Of a DNA stretch of 23,651 nucleotides, positions 7,261 to 15,026 are shown piece by piece (the first letter of the stretch is position 1; each line of letters begins with the position of its first letter). The DNA is from Firmicutes bacterium CAG:555. GTDB lineage: Bacteria > Bacillota > Clostridia > Oscillospirales > Oscillospiraceae. Location of the stretch: NCBI GenBank assembly GCA_000431075.1, contig HF986878.1, positions 1 through 23,651 of the forward strand, in the 5' to 3' direction. Position numbers and translations under genes: made by a program. The notes under the pieces were generated by a model. That model did not search any database. It had not been told where the DNA came from and saw only the letters and a program-made list of their open reading frames with translations.

Positions 7261-7908
7261 ATGAAAAAGAAAATACTAAGCCTCGCCATTGCTTTGACGG
7301 TGACGGTGCTCATGTCTGTGCCGGCATTTGCCGATCTCACGATAAAACCTGTACCTGATCCTTGGGATGATCCGAGTAATCAGGAAGCTGACGGGGCAAG
7401 CTATTATGCACATAATGAAGCCGGTTATGTTGTCGTTTGGGAAACTCCCGAGTGCAATGTCGACGGCAAATATGTGCTTGTAAAGAACAAAACCGAGCTT
7501 ACGGTAGAGTACCGGGTAACCTATATGGAGAGTGTCCCTTGGGGTCATGTCAACATTGAGCTTGAGCATGAAAAGGACAACGAGTCCGAGATCTTCTCCG
7601 GCTGGGTGCTGATGACCGATCTCGTCGATGCCGACGGTAACCCTGCGGCTGTAATGCCGCCGGAGATACCCGACCATCCCATGATATCAAATCCTGTCTC
7701 CGTTAAGCCGACACCCACTCCAAACAACGCTGAGCCAACGCCAACCCCGACCTTACAGCTGCCTCAGCGCCCACAGGAGGCTATAACGGTAAGCAACACC
7801 TACAACAGTGCGATCGTTTATACCTCAGTCGGCATTGCAGTCGTTGCGCTGGCACTGGTTGCATATGTTCTTATAAAGCATAAGGCGCTTAATAAGAAAG
7901 GCGAATAA
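7261..7908 (+). CDS. secreted, membrane-anchored protein of unknown function
   Basis: I do not recognise this 215-residue protein as a named family. A Sec signal peptide (1-24, ending in AFA) is followed by a globular region of about 45-122 with an aromatic/valine pattern ending in GWVLMTDL, reminiscent of bacterial SH3-like domains. A Pro/Thr-rich linker follows (148-164, KPTPTPNN and EPTPTPT), then one membrane helix (about 183-205) and a basic tail (KHKALNKKGE). The topology is therefore type I, with the domain displayed outside the cell at the end of a stalk. AGGAGG precedes the ATG by 6 bases. An LPQRP sequence at 167-171 is not a sortase motif. The SH3-like reading is tentative. Confidence 0.75.
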   Translation: MKKKILSLAIALTVTVLMSVPAFADLTIKPVPDPWDDPSNQEADGASYYAHNEAGYVVVWETPECNVDGKYVLVKNKTELTVEYRVTYMESVPWGHVNIELEHEKDNESEIFSGWVLMTDLVDADGNPAAVMPPEIPDHPMISNPVSVKPTPTPNNAEPTPTPTLQLPQRPQEAITVSNTYNSAIVYTSVGIAVVALALVAYVLIKHKALNKKGE

Positions 7909-7970
7909 TAAATCAACATAACCGCCATAATTAGAATGGTGAGCTTGTTGTATAGTGAACGGACAAAACC

Positions 7971-7997
7971 TTAGCACTCTGACAGCAAGAGTGCTAA
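7971..7997. promoter_or_regulatory. CIRCE element (HrcA operator)
   Basis: TTAGCACTC, a 9-base spacer and GAGTGCTAA match the CIRCE consensus exactly. The inverted repeat extends outward to 15-bp arms (7966-7980 and 7988-8002). HrcA binds CIRCE and represses chaperone genes; here the target is the hsp20 gene 133 bases downstream. A TATAGT hexamer at 7951-7956 could be the -10 of a promoter starting just before the operator, but its -35 is poor, and TTTACA/TATATT at 8000-8030 is a weak alternative. Confidence 0.95.
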
Positions 7998-8130
7998 GGT
8001 TTACATTTTGTTCACAGAAAACACTATATTTGTTCATATCTATATGGTACTTTATATACAACAAGAAACAAAAGTTATAAACAACCAATCGAGTTTATAG
8101 CTTTCGCCAATAATTTAGGAGGTACTGATT

Positions 8131-8559
8131 ATGTTTGAACTTATGCCTTTTGGTTACCGTCGTGTATCCGCTTATAACCCGTTCCGTGATTTTGAAGAAA
8201 TGAGCCGCAGCTTTTGGGATAATAACAATGTCTCTGCTTTCCGCACCGACATCACCGAAAAGGACGGCAAGTATGTCCTTGAAGCCGATCTTCCCGGATT
8301 TAAGAAGGAAGACATCAGCGTTGATATCGACAAGGATTGCCTGACCATCACTGCCGAGCACAAGAGTGAGGAAAAGGAAGAAAACGCCGACAGCTACATT
8401 CGCCGTGAGCGTTACTATGGTTCCTACACCCGCAGCTTCAATGTCAAGGGCATCGACACCGAGGCTATCACCGCCGCCTACAACGATGGCGTGCTGACCC
8501 TGACAATGCCGAAGAAAGAGCCCGAAGTCCCCGCAGCAAGACGGCTCGAGATCAAATGA
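8131..8559 (+). CDS. Hsp20-family small heat-shock protein
   Basis: A 142-residue ATP-independent holdase that keeps unfolding proteins soluble. The alpha-crystallin domain spans about 38-130, with the family motifs VLEADLPGFKKEDISV near 48-63 and AAYNDGVLTLTMPKK near 117-131. A short C-terminal tail ends in RRLEIK, resembling the I-x-I oligomerisation anchor. AGGAGG lies 8-9 bases before the ATG. It stands alone behind a CIRCE element, so HrcA control is expected, and ends at a terminator shared with the convergent glycogen operon. Confidence 0.95.
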   Translation: MFELMPFGYRRVSAYNPFRDFEEMSRSFWDNNNVSAFRTDITEKDGKYVLEADLPGFKKEDISVDIDKDCLTITAEHKSEEKEENADSYIRRERYYGSYTRSFNVKGIDTEAITAAYNDGVLTLTMPKKEPEVPAARRLEIK

Positions 8560-8625
8560 TCCGAAACAACGCTTAACTTCATCATCAGATGTTTTTATTC
8601 TCTCTCTCTTTTTCAAACCCCTTAT

Positions 8626-8660
8626 ACAAAAGGCACGGTCGAAAGACCGTGCCTTTTGTT
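8626..8660. terminator. bidirectional terminator between hsp20 and the glycogen operon
   Basis: A perfect 15-bp stem (ACAAAAGGCACGGTC / GACCGTGCCTTTTGT) with a GAAA loop carries T-rich arms on both strands. On the minus strand it directly follows, and just touches, the TAA stop of the GH13 gene. Confidence 0.88.
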
Positions 8661-10947
8661 ATGTTAACTTGCAAATTTCTACCGACATGGGCGGAACAAG
8701 CTTTGCATCGCAGCCGCCCAAAAGCGGTGTGCCGTTGAACGGAATGTTATAGTAATCACTTGAACGGTTGATAACACAGGCAATTTCCTCGTCTGCTGTC
8801 TGCCGAAGAATGATAATTATATCAGCAGATGGAGTGATAATTCGCATTTCGCCGTCTGTCAGGGCAGGTGATAAACTGCGTATCCTACCGAGCTGCACAT
8901 AGAAATTATGTAAACCTGTTTTCGACGGCTCAAACGGTTTGCGATTGAACGGATCACGCCCGCCGTCGAGACACTCCTCATCGCCGTAGTACAGGCAGGG
9001 GACACCCGGGACGCAATATTGTATTGCGGCGCACAGCCGCTGAAGCCTCGTTGCACGCAATTTCTGCTCGTCGGTCAGCGTAAGCGCTGCCTGCTGCGAG
9101 CGGTCAAGCGTTTTGACATCGTAATCAAACGCAAGCGCAGTATGCAGCCGCTCCACATCATGCGAGCCGAGCAAATTCATAAGGCAGCGGTACATCGGCT
9201 GTGGGTAGTTGTGATACTGCCCGAGCAGGAAGTCACGCAGCTCGAATGCGGTTTTCTTACCAAGTGCAAAATCTATTACCGCCGAGCGGAACGGGTAGTT
9301 CATCACAGAATCGAGCGAGTAGCCGAGAGCGTAGTTTCGCATCTTGCCGTAACTGTTTTTCGTAACGGCATCCTCCCAGACCTCACCGATGATGACGCTG
9401 TCAGACTTTTCGGCCTTGGCAGCATCGCGGATAAGGCTCAGAACCTCGTCCGGCAGCTCGTCTGCAACATCTATCCTCCAGCCGGAAGCACCGAGCCTCA
9501 GCCAGCGGCGCACTATGCTGTCCTCGCTGCGTATTATATAGTCCTGCCATGATTCATTTTGCTCGTTGACCTCGGGCAGGTCTCTAAAGTTCCACCAGCA
9601 TCGGTAATCATCGGGGAAATGCCGAAAATCGTACCATGGGTAGAATTGCGACTGTGTGCTCTGATAAGCGCCGAGTGTCGGGTAGCTGCCGTAGCGGTTA
9701 AAATAGATGCTGTCTGCACCCGTGTGCGAGAAAACGCCGTCGTTTATAATGCCGATGCCGAGTCGAGCGGCCTCCGCACATAGGTTAACATAATCCTGCT
9801 CATCACCCAATATCGGATCGATCTTGCCGTAATCGGAGGTGTCGTAGCGGTGGTTGCTGCGAGCCTCGAAAACTGGGTTTAAGTAAATAACTTCGACACC
9901 GAGCTCCTTTAGATAAGGGAGCTTTTTTGTTATCCCACGCAGGCGACCGCCGTAAAAATCGTCGGGGGCGTAGTCTTTTTCAAAGCTGCGTGCCTGCCAT
10001 CGAACCGGCTCGCTGATGCTCCCGTGCAGCTCCGGCGTTTGCCCGAGCGCCCTGTGATATTCGATACCGGCACTTGCATCCTCAAAGCCGAAGCGGTCGG
10101 GGAATATCTGATACATGATGCGTCCGGCAAACCACTCGGGCGTTGTAAACCCACGCTTGTACACCGTGAGCCGAAAGCCGTCCGCCGGAGTATCGCTCAA
10201 AACGGAAAAATGTCCGTCATTTCCAACACAAAGCCGGCGCTCACCGCCTTCGGTACAGAGCCTGAAGCGATACCAAAGCGCCGCCGGTTTCTCCGGCACA
10301 AAGTTGCAAGAAAAGCAATCGCCGTCACGCTGCATATCGTATTCTGCGCTGTATCCGTCGGCGTAGACGCAGAGCTTGGCACTCTTAACACCGCCGAAGC
10401 TGCGGATACTGAGCTTGACTTCGCTGCCGTTCTCGACTGCGCCGGGAGGGGAGCGGTATGCTTCATCATATGCATCGTGCACCGCAAAGCCGAAGCTTTT
10501 GAGCGCATCTCTGAGCACCGCCTGTAGGTTCGCCGTCCTCGGCTGGACGCCGTGCAGCCAAGGAATTTCCGGCGCAGCGCTGTCGTTTCCAAAGCAGCGC
10601 ACAACAATAGCGCAGGCATCGAAAATGCCCAAGCCGCAGTCATCTAACAGCACACGCAGAAGCTCTGCCGGCATGAGCGCTTTGCGCTCCGTTGGCAGAA
10701 ATTCGTGCACAAATTCAAGCGAAAGCCCACTGTTTTTGCACCTTTCGACAGCGTAATTTATCGCTGCCGAGCAAATGAGATAAGCACTGGTTTTTTCGTC
10801 GGCATCGTCGAGTACAGACCAATTGCGCCCGTTAAAGCTCAGTGCGTAGCTGTGCTCATCGTGATAGATGATGCTCAGCCTGCCGTCCTGCGACCATACT
10901 TCATCGAAGCTACCGCAGGTTTTGGCAATGCGTGTTACAGCATCCAT
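8659..10947 (-). CDS. GH13 alpha-amylase/neopullulanase-type glycosidase with an extra N-terminal domain
   Basis: A 762-residue cytoplasmic (no signal peptide) alpha-glucan hydrolase. I choose ATG 10947, preceded by GAGG, over an open frame reaching 11049, because it overlaps the glgA end by only 13 bases. Layout: helical N-terminal domain about 1-155; CBM34-like beta-sandwich about 175-265; TIM-barrel about 272-690; C-terminal sandwich to 762. GH13 residues are all visible: IYQIFPDRF-type start (MYQIFPDRF near 278), nucleophile Asp493 (GWRIDV), acid/base Glu522 (GEVWE) and His596-Asp597 (GSHDVER). It probably trims glycogen-derived or imported maltodextrins, working with GlgA and GlgB. Pullulanase versus cyclodextrinase specificity cannot be told. 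Residues 85-120 resemble a glycogen-phosphorylase segment. Confidence 0.88.
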   Translation of the reverse strand: MDAVTRIAKTCGSFDEVWSQDGRLSIIYHDEHSYALSFNGRNWSVLDDADEKTSAYLICSAAINYAVERCKNSGLSLEFVHEFLPTERKALMPAELLRVLLDDCGLGIFDACAIVVRCFGNDSAAPEIPWLHGVQPRTANLQAVLRDALKSFGFAVHDAYDEAYRSPPGAVENGSEVKLSIRSFGGVKSAKLCVYADGYSAEYDMQRDGDCFSCNFVPEKPAALWYRFRLCTEGGERRLCVGNDGHFSVLSDTPADGFRLTVYKRGFTTPEWFAGRIMYQIFPDRFGFEDASAGIEYHRALGQTPELHGSISEPVRWQARSFEKDYAPDDFYGGRLRGITKKLPYLKELGVEVIYLNPVFEARSNHRYDTSDYGKIDPILGDEQDYVNLCAEAARLGIGIINDGVFSHTGADSIYFNRYGSYPTLGAYQSTQSQFYPWYDFRHFPDDYRCWWNFRDLPEVNEQNESWQDYIIRSEDSIVRRWLRLGASGWRIDVADELPDEVLSLIRDAAKAEKSDSVIIGEVWEDAVTKNSYGKMRNYALGYSLDSVMNYPFRSAVIDFALGKKTAFELRDFLLGQYHNYPQPMYRCLMNLLGSHDVERLHTALAFDYDVKTLDRSQQAALTLTDEQKLRATRLQRLCAAIQYCVPGVPCLYYGDEECLDGGRDPFNRKPFEPSKTGLHNFYVQLGRIRSLSPALTDGEMRIITPSADIIIILRQTADEEIACVINRSSDYYNIPFNGTPLLGGCDAKLVPPMSVEICKLT

Positions 10948-12419
10948 AGATAGAGCCTCGCATACTCGCAGGCAGACTTCGTGAAGCTGAAATCGGCCTC
11001 CATGGCATGGCGGATAAGTGCATTCATCGTGTCGGGTCTGTGATAGCAATCCATGGCGAGCAGCATTGCGTCCTTCATCTCATGCGCATTAAAGTCTGCA
11101 AAGGAAAAGCCTGTGCCCTCACCGGTAAATCTATTGTACGGCTGCACCGAATCCTTAAGTCCACCGGTTTCACGCACGATGGGCAGCGTGCCGTATCGCA
11201 TGGCGATCATCTGCGACAGACCGCAGGGCTCGAAGCGGGATGGCATGAGCAGAAAATCCGCACCGGCATATACCTTGTGCGATAACTCCTCGTTATAGCC
11301 AATATAGGCGCAAAGCCTGCCCTTCCAACGGCTCTCGGCCGAGCGCATGAAATCCTCATAGCATTTATCGCCTGTCCCGAGTACAATAAACTGCATGTCG
11401 TTATACTGCATCAGCTCATCTATCATGCACTCTACAAGCTCAAAGCCCTTTTGCTCGGTCATGCGTGTGACCATCGCAAATACAGGCACATCCTCACGCT
11501 GCTCAAGACCTGTGAGCTCCTGAAGCTTTTGTTTACATAATCTCTTACCGCTTAATCTGCCCTTGTGGTAATTCGCCGCAATGGCAGGGTCGGTAAAGGG
11601 GTTAAATGTCTTTACATCGATGCCGTTTATAATACCAGAAAGCTCGTTTGATCTGGCGCTCAGAATGCCCTCAAGCCCCTCGCCGAAGTAGGCGGTCTTA
11701 ATCTCCTCGGCATAGGTGGGGCTCACGGTGTTAATTCTGTCTGCAAACACGCAGCCGGCCTTTAAGAAGCTTGCGCAGCCGTTGAGCTCCATGAACTCGG
11801 GCGTATAGTATTTATCTTCGATGCCGAGAAGATCCTGAACATAATCAAAGCCAAATTTACCTTGAAATGCAATGTTATGTATCGTCAGCAGCCAGCGGGT
11901 CTTTGAGTACACATCGCCGTACTGCGTCTTTGCCAGCATGGGCAGCATGGCAGTATGCCAGTCGTTGCAGTGGACGATATCAGGCATGAAGCCGAGGTTC
12001 GGTATCGCATCCAGAACGGCACGGGTAAAGAAGGCATACTGCTCGCCCTCTTCGTAGCCGCCCTTGTAAATTTTGTCGCCGAAATAAAACTCATTATCGA
12101 CCAGATAAACGCACACGCCGTCAAGCTCCAACCGCTCTATGCCGCAATACTGCGTGCGCCAGCCGAGGTTGACATAAAAATCGAACATATGCTCGACCCT
12201 GTCTGCGTATTTATCCTTAATGCAGCGGTGATACGGAGTTATTATCTTTGCGTCGATCCCGAGCTTCTTTAGAGACTTCGGCAGCGTGCCGACAACATCG
12301 GCAAGTCCGCCGGTTTTCGATAACGGCGCACATTCTGCGGCTGCAAGCAGAACATTGGGCAAGCTCTTGCGCCCCTTTTCATCTAATAATGCCTTAAACT
12401 CCTTCTTCATTTTTATCAC
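10935..12419 (-). CDS. glgA: glycogen synthase (GT5, ADP-glucose type)
   Basis: A 494-residue enzyme that extends alpha-1,4-glucan chains from ADP-glucose. The ADP-glucose-binding loop KTGGL is at 35-39. NIAFQG, the NGID segment and the C-terminal PSRFEPCGLSQ and RETGGL motifs carry the family's active-site Glu and donor-binding residues. Length is normal (about 480). GTG 12419 follows AAAGGA closely; ATG 12410 (MKKEFKA) is an alternative. The start overlaps the glgB end by some 20 bases and the stop overlaps the GH13 start, so the three genes are coupled. No glgC or glgP is present in the window. Confidence 0.95.
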   Translation of the reverse strand: MIKMKKEFKALLDEKGRKSLPNVLLAAAECAPLSKTGGLADVVGTLPKSLKKLGIDAKIITPYHRCIKDKYADRVEHMFDFYVNLGWRTQYCGIERLELDGVCVYLVDNEFYFGDKIYKGGYEEGEQYAFFTRAVLDAIPNLGFMPDIVHCNDWHTAMLPMLAKTQYGDVYSKTRWLLTIHNIAFQGKFGFDYVQDLLGIEDKYYTPEFMELNGCASFLKAGCVFADRINTVSPTYAEEIKTAYFGEGLEGILSARSNELSGIINGIDVKTFNPFTDPAIAANYHKGRLSGKRLCKQKLQELTGLEQREDVPVFAMVTRMTEQKGFELVECMIDELMQYNDMQFIVLGTGDKCYEDFMRSAESRWKGRLCAYIGYNEELSHKVYAGADFLLMPSRFEPCGLSQMIAMRYGTLPIVRETGGLKDSVQPYNRFTGEGTGFSFADFNAHEMKDAMLLAMDCYHRPDTMNALIRHAMEADFSFTKSACEYARLYLWML

Positions 12420-14316
12420 TCATCCTTTCGGGAATATACTCAAAGTATACTGTGCTCAGCGGCGGCAGGTCTATCTGTGCACTGTACGGCAGGTCACAAA
12501 ACGGCTCACTGCGGCTCTTGATAGGTTCTGCATTATGTAAACCGCATCCCCCGAAGCGCACATCGTCGCTTGAGAGCACCTCGCGCAAAACGCCGTTTTC
12601 GGGAAGCCCGATCACAAATCCACGGTTCTCGTTGGGGATGAAGTTGCAAGTGCAGATAAGATAGCTGGCATTCTCCGGCCTTGCAGAGCGCAGGAATGCA
12701 ATGGAGCTGCGGTCCTTGTCGTTGACATTCAGCCACTTAAAGCCGTCCCACGACTTGTCACAGTCGTAAAGGGCAGGGCAGGAGGTGTAGAGCTTGTTCA
12801 GCGCCCTGTAATACTCCCGCAGCTTTTTGTGCATGGGATAGTCAAGCAGCAGCCAGTCAAGGCTTTGCTCGTAGTTCCATTCGATGAACTGCCCGAACTC
12901 CGAGCCCATGAAGCAAAGCTTCTTGCCCGGGTGCGCAAACTGATAGCCGTAAAGGCTGCGCAGTGTCGCAAACTTCTGCTCGTACGAGCCGAACATTTTA
13001 TCCAGCATCGATTTTTTGCCGTGTACGACCTCGTCATGCGAGTAGGCGAGAATAAAATTCTCCGAAAAAGCGTACATCATGGAAAATGTCAGCTTATCAT
13101 GCTTGCCGGAGCGAAACAGCGGGTCGGTCGCAAAGTAATCGAGCGTATCGTGCATATAGCCCATGTCCCACTTGAAGCTGAAGCCAAGCCCGCCGACTTT
13201 CGGCGGCATGGTGACCATGGGGTAGGCCGTCGACTCCTCGGCAACGGTGATTGCCCCCGGATACTCGGACAAAACGGCGGTGTTGAGCTTGCGCAGAAAC
13301 TCCACTGCGGCAAGGTTAATGTTGCCGCCCTCGGCGTTCGGCGTGTACTCGCCGTCCTTTCTGCCGTAGTTGAGGTACAGCATCGAGCTCACGGCATCGA
13401 CACGGATGCCGTCAATATGGTAGTTTTCAAAAAAGCAGCATGCCGAGGAGATGAGAAACGACTGAACCTCCGGCATGGCATAGTCAAAAATGAGCGTGCC
13501 CCACTCGGGGTGGTCTGCCATACGCTTTTCCTTGCACTCAAACAGCCTCGTGCCGTCAAACAGCGCAAGCCCGTGCTCATCCCGGGGAAAGTGCGCCGGT
13601 ACCCAGTCCATGATAACACCGATGCCGGCATTGTGCAGGATATCGACAAATTCGGCAAACTCGTCGGGTGTGCCGTAGCGTGCGGTGGGAGCGTAGTAGC
13701 CCGTGACCTGATAGCCCCACGAGCCGGGGAAAGGGTATTCCGTCAATGGCAGCAGCTCAATGTGTGTGTAGCCCATGTCGGTGCAGTAGCCTGCAAGCTC
13801 ATGCGCCGCTTTCACATAGTTCACGCTGCCGTCGGGTTCGGTTTTCCACGAGCCGAGGTGCAGCTCGTATATCGACATCGGCTGCGTGAACGCATCACGC
13901 CTTGCACGCCTGTCCATGTATTTGCAGTCAGACCATTTGAAACTGCCTGTCCACACCCTCGACGCCGTGTCAAGTCCCGTCTGCGACCAGCGGGCGAAGG
14001 GGTCGGACTTGAACACCTTCTTGCCGCCCTTTTGTGTGACGCAGTATTTGTACAGATCACCGTTATTAAGCCCCCCGACAAAGCAGACCCACATTGTGCC
14101 GCACTTTTCCATGGGCGTTGCATTCGTGTCCCAACCGTTGAAGTCGCCGACAAGGCTCACCGTTTCGGCATTCGGCGCCCACACCACGAAGCGATGCATC
14201 TTTATCTCCGGCAGATATCGGCAGCCCAGCAGCAGCCAAGCTTTTCGGGCATCACCCGTGTTAAACAGGAAAACATCGTCCTGCGGCAGGTATTTATCCT
14301 TTAGTGACTTATCCAT
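12394..14316 (-). CDS. glgB: 1,4-alpha-glucan (glycogen) branching enzyme, GH13
   Basis: A 640-residue enzyme that introduces alpha-1,6 branches into glycogen. I set the start at ATG 14316 (MDKSLKDKYL), which has GGAG six bases before it; the frame remains open to 14391 through the promoter region. A CBM48 domain lies at about 38-125 (FVVWAPNAETVSLVGDFNGWD). The catalytic barrel from about 148 has ELHLGSW, the nucleophile Asp307 (GIRVDAV), acid Glu360 (VAEES) and His427-Asp428 (YSHDEVVHG), all intact. The N1 domain of E. coli GlgB is absent, as in most short Firmicute forms. It is the first gene of the operon. Confidence 0.95.
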   Translation of the reverse strand: MDKSLKDKYLPQDDVFLFNTGDARKAWLLLGCRYLPEIKMHRFVVWAPNAETVSLVGDFNGWDTNATPMEKCGTMWVCFVGGLNNGDLYKYCVTQKGGKKVFKSDPFARWSQTGLDTASRVWTGSFKWSDCKYMDRRARRDAFTQPMSIYELHLGSWKTEPDGSVNYVKAAHELAGYCTDMGYTHIELLPLTEYPFPGSWGYQVTGYYAPTARYGTPDEFAEFVDILHNAGIGVIMDWVPAHFPRDEHGLALFDGTRLFECKEKRMADHPEWGTLIFDYAMPEVQSFLISSACCFFENYHIDGIRVDAVSSMLYLNYGRKDGEYTPNAEGGNINLAAVEFLRKLNTAVLSEYPGAITVAEESTAYPMVTMPPKVGGLGFSFKWDMGYMHDTLDYFATDPLFRSGKHDKLTFSMMYAFSENFILAYSHDEVVHGKKSMLDKMFGSYEQKFATLRSLYGYQFAHPGKKLCFMGSEFGQFIEWNYEQSLDWLLLDYPMHKKLREYYRALNKLYTSCPALYDCDKSWDGFKWLNVNDKDRSSIAFLRSARPENASYLICTCNFIPNENRGFVIGLPENGVLREVLSSDDVRFGGCGLHNAEPIKSRSEPFCDLPYSAQIDLPPLSTVYFEYIPERMSDKNEEGV

Positions 14317-14344
14317 CTTTTGCTCCAAAACATTTGATACACCC

Positions 14345-14373
14345 ATTATAAACGCAATCGCCCGTAATTCCAA
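14345..14373 (-). promoter_or_regulatory. promoter of the glgB-glgA-GH13 operon
   Basis: On the minus strand, TTGGAA (14373-14368) stands 17 bases from a perfect TATAAT (14350-14345). The start would be near 14338, giving a leader of about 20 bases. It lies back-to-back with the glyoxalase promoter. Confidence 0.7.
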
Positions 14374-14380
14374 TATCTTT

Positions 14381-14409
14381 TTGACAATCATGCGTTGTAC
14401 ATTTATAAT
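14381..14409 (+). promoter_or_regulatory. consensus sigma-A promoter of the glyoxalase gene
   Basis: Perfect TTGACA (14381-14386), 17-base spacer and perfect TATAAT (14404-14409). Transcription should start near 14416, about 21 bases before the start codon. Confidence 0.85.
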
Positions 14410-14436
14410 ATGTGTATAAATCTACGGAGGTGCGGA

Positions 14437-14805
14437 ATGTTTTCCTTTAACCATTTTAATTTCAATGTCCTTGATCTTGAGCGCAGCCTCAGGTTTTACG
14501 ATGAGGCGTTCGGGCTAAAGCCTGTCCGTGAAAAGCTCGCTTCCGACGGAAGCTTCAAGCTTGTTTTTTTAGGCGACGGCGTGACCGATTTCCGGCTTGA
14601 GCTTACATATATGACCGATCGCACCGAGCCGTACGATCTCGGCGAGCAGGAGTTTCACCTTGCTTTTGTTGCCGATGACATGGAAAAGGCACACGCCCTC
14701 CATGAGAAAATGGGCTGCATCTGCATGGATAATCCGAACATGGGCGTTTACTTTGTAACCGACCCGGATGGTTATTGGATCGAAGTAATCCCGCCCAGAA
14801 AATAA
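14437..14805 (+). CDS. gloA: glyoxalase I (lactoylglutathione lyase-like, VOC family)
   Basis: A 122-residue metalloenzyme of the vicinal-oxygen-chelate fold, probably detoxifying methylglyoxal as a thiol adduct. All four metal ligands of the GloA pattern can be aligned: His5 (NHFNFNV), Glu in RLELTYM near 52, His in EFHLAF near 71, and Glu in GYWIEVIP near 115. The start is ATG 14437 with GGAGG six bases upstream; an in-frame ATG at 14395 lies within the promoter and is rejected. The gene is divergent from glgB, which fits co-location of sugar storage with disposal of a glycolytic by-product. Clostridia often lack glutathione, so the true thiol is uncertain. Confidence 0.85.
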   Translation: MFSFNHFNFNVLDLERSLRFYDEAFGLKPVREKLASDGSFKLVFLGDGVTDFRLELTYMTDRTEPYDLGEQEFHLAFVADDMEKAHALHEKMGCICMDNPNMGVYFVTDPDGYWIEVIPPRK

Positions 14806-14810
14806 GCCTG

Positions 14811-15008
14811 TCCGGCCAAGGACGGCACAAAATAGTGATAAATCGGTTTTGAGCGGCCTATTTCCGCCCATGCTGCGCAAAAATCCCCGGTAATACACAA
14901 AGTATTGCCGGAGATTTGGTGACTTGCCTGAACGAAAATAATCTCGCTCAAAACTGCTGCGCACCCCAAAGGGCGCTTTCTCCCTGCCTCGCACCGTCCT
15001 TGGCCGGA
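14811..15008. repeat. palindromic MITE-like non-coding element (element 1)
   Basis: A 198-base non-coding stretch with nested inverted repeats sharing one centre. Termini TCCGGCCAAGGACGG (14811-14825) and CCGTCCTTGGCCGGA (14994-15008) are perfect 15-bp complements. Inner arms GTTTTGAGCG (14846-14855) and CGCTCAAAAC (14945-14954) are also perfect. A central hairpin pairs 14881-14896 with 14902-14917 (14 of 16 positions paired plus one wobble, ACAAA loop). No target duplication is evident. It also separates two convergent genes and may stop transcription. Confidence 0.7.
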
Positions 15009-15026
15009 AAAAGCAGAGACTAAGAA

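Noticed and set aside
12829..14304. A 491-codon open frame on the plus strand
   Set aside because: It is antisense to glgB, whose catalytic residues are all intact. The frame lacks a ribosome site and family features.
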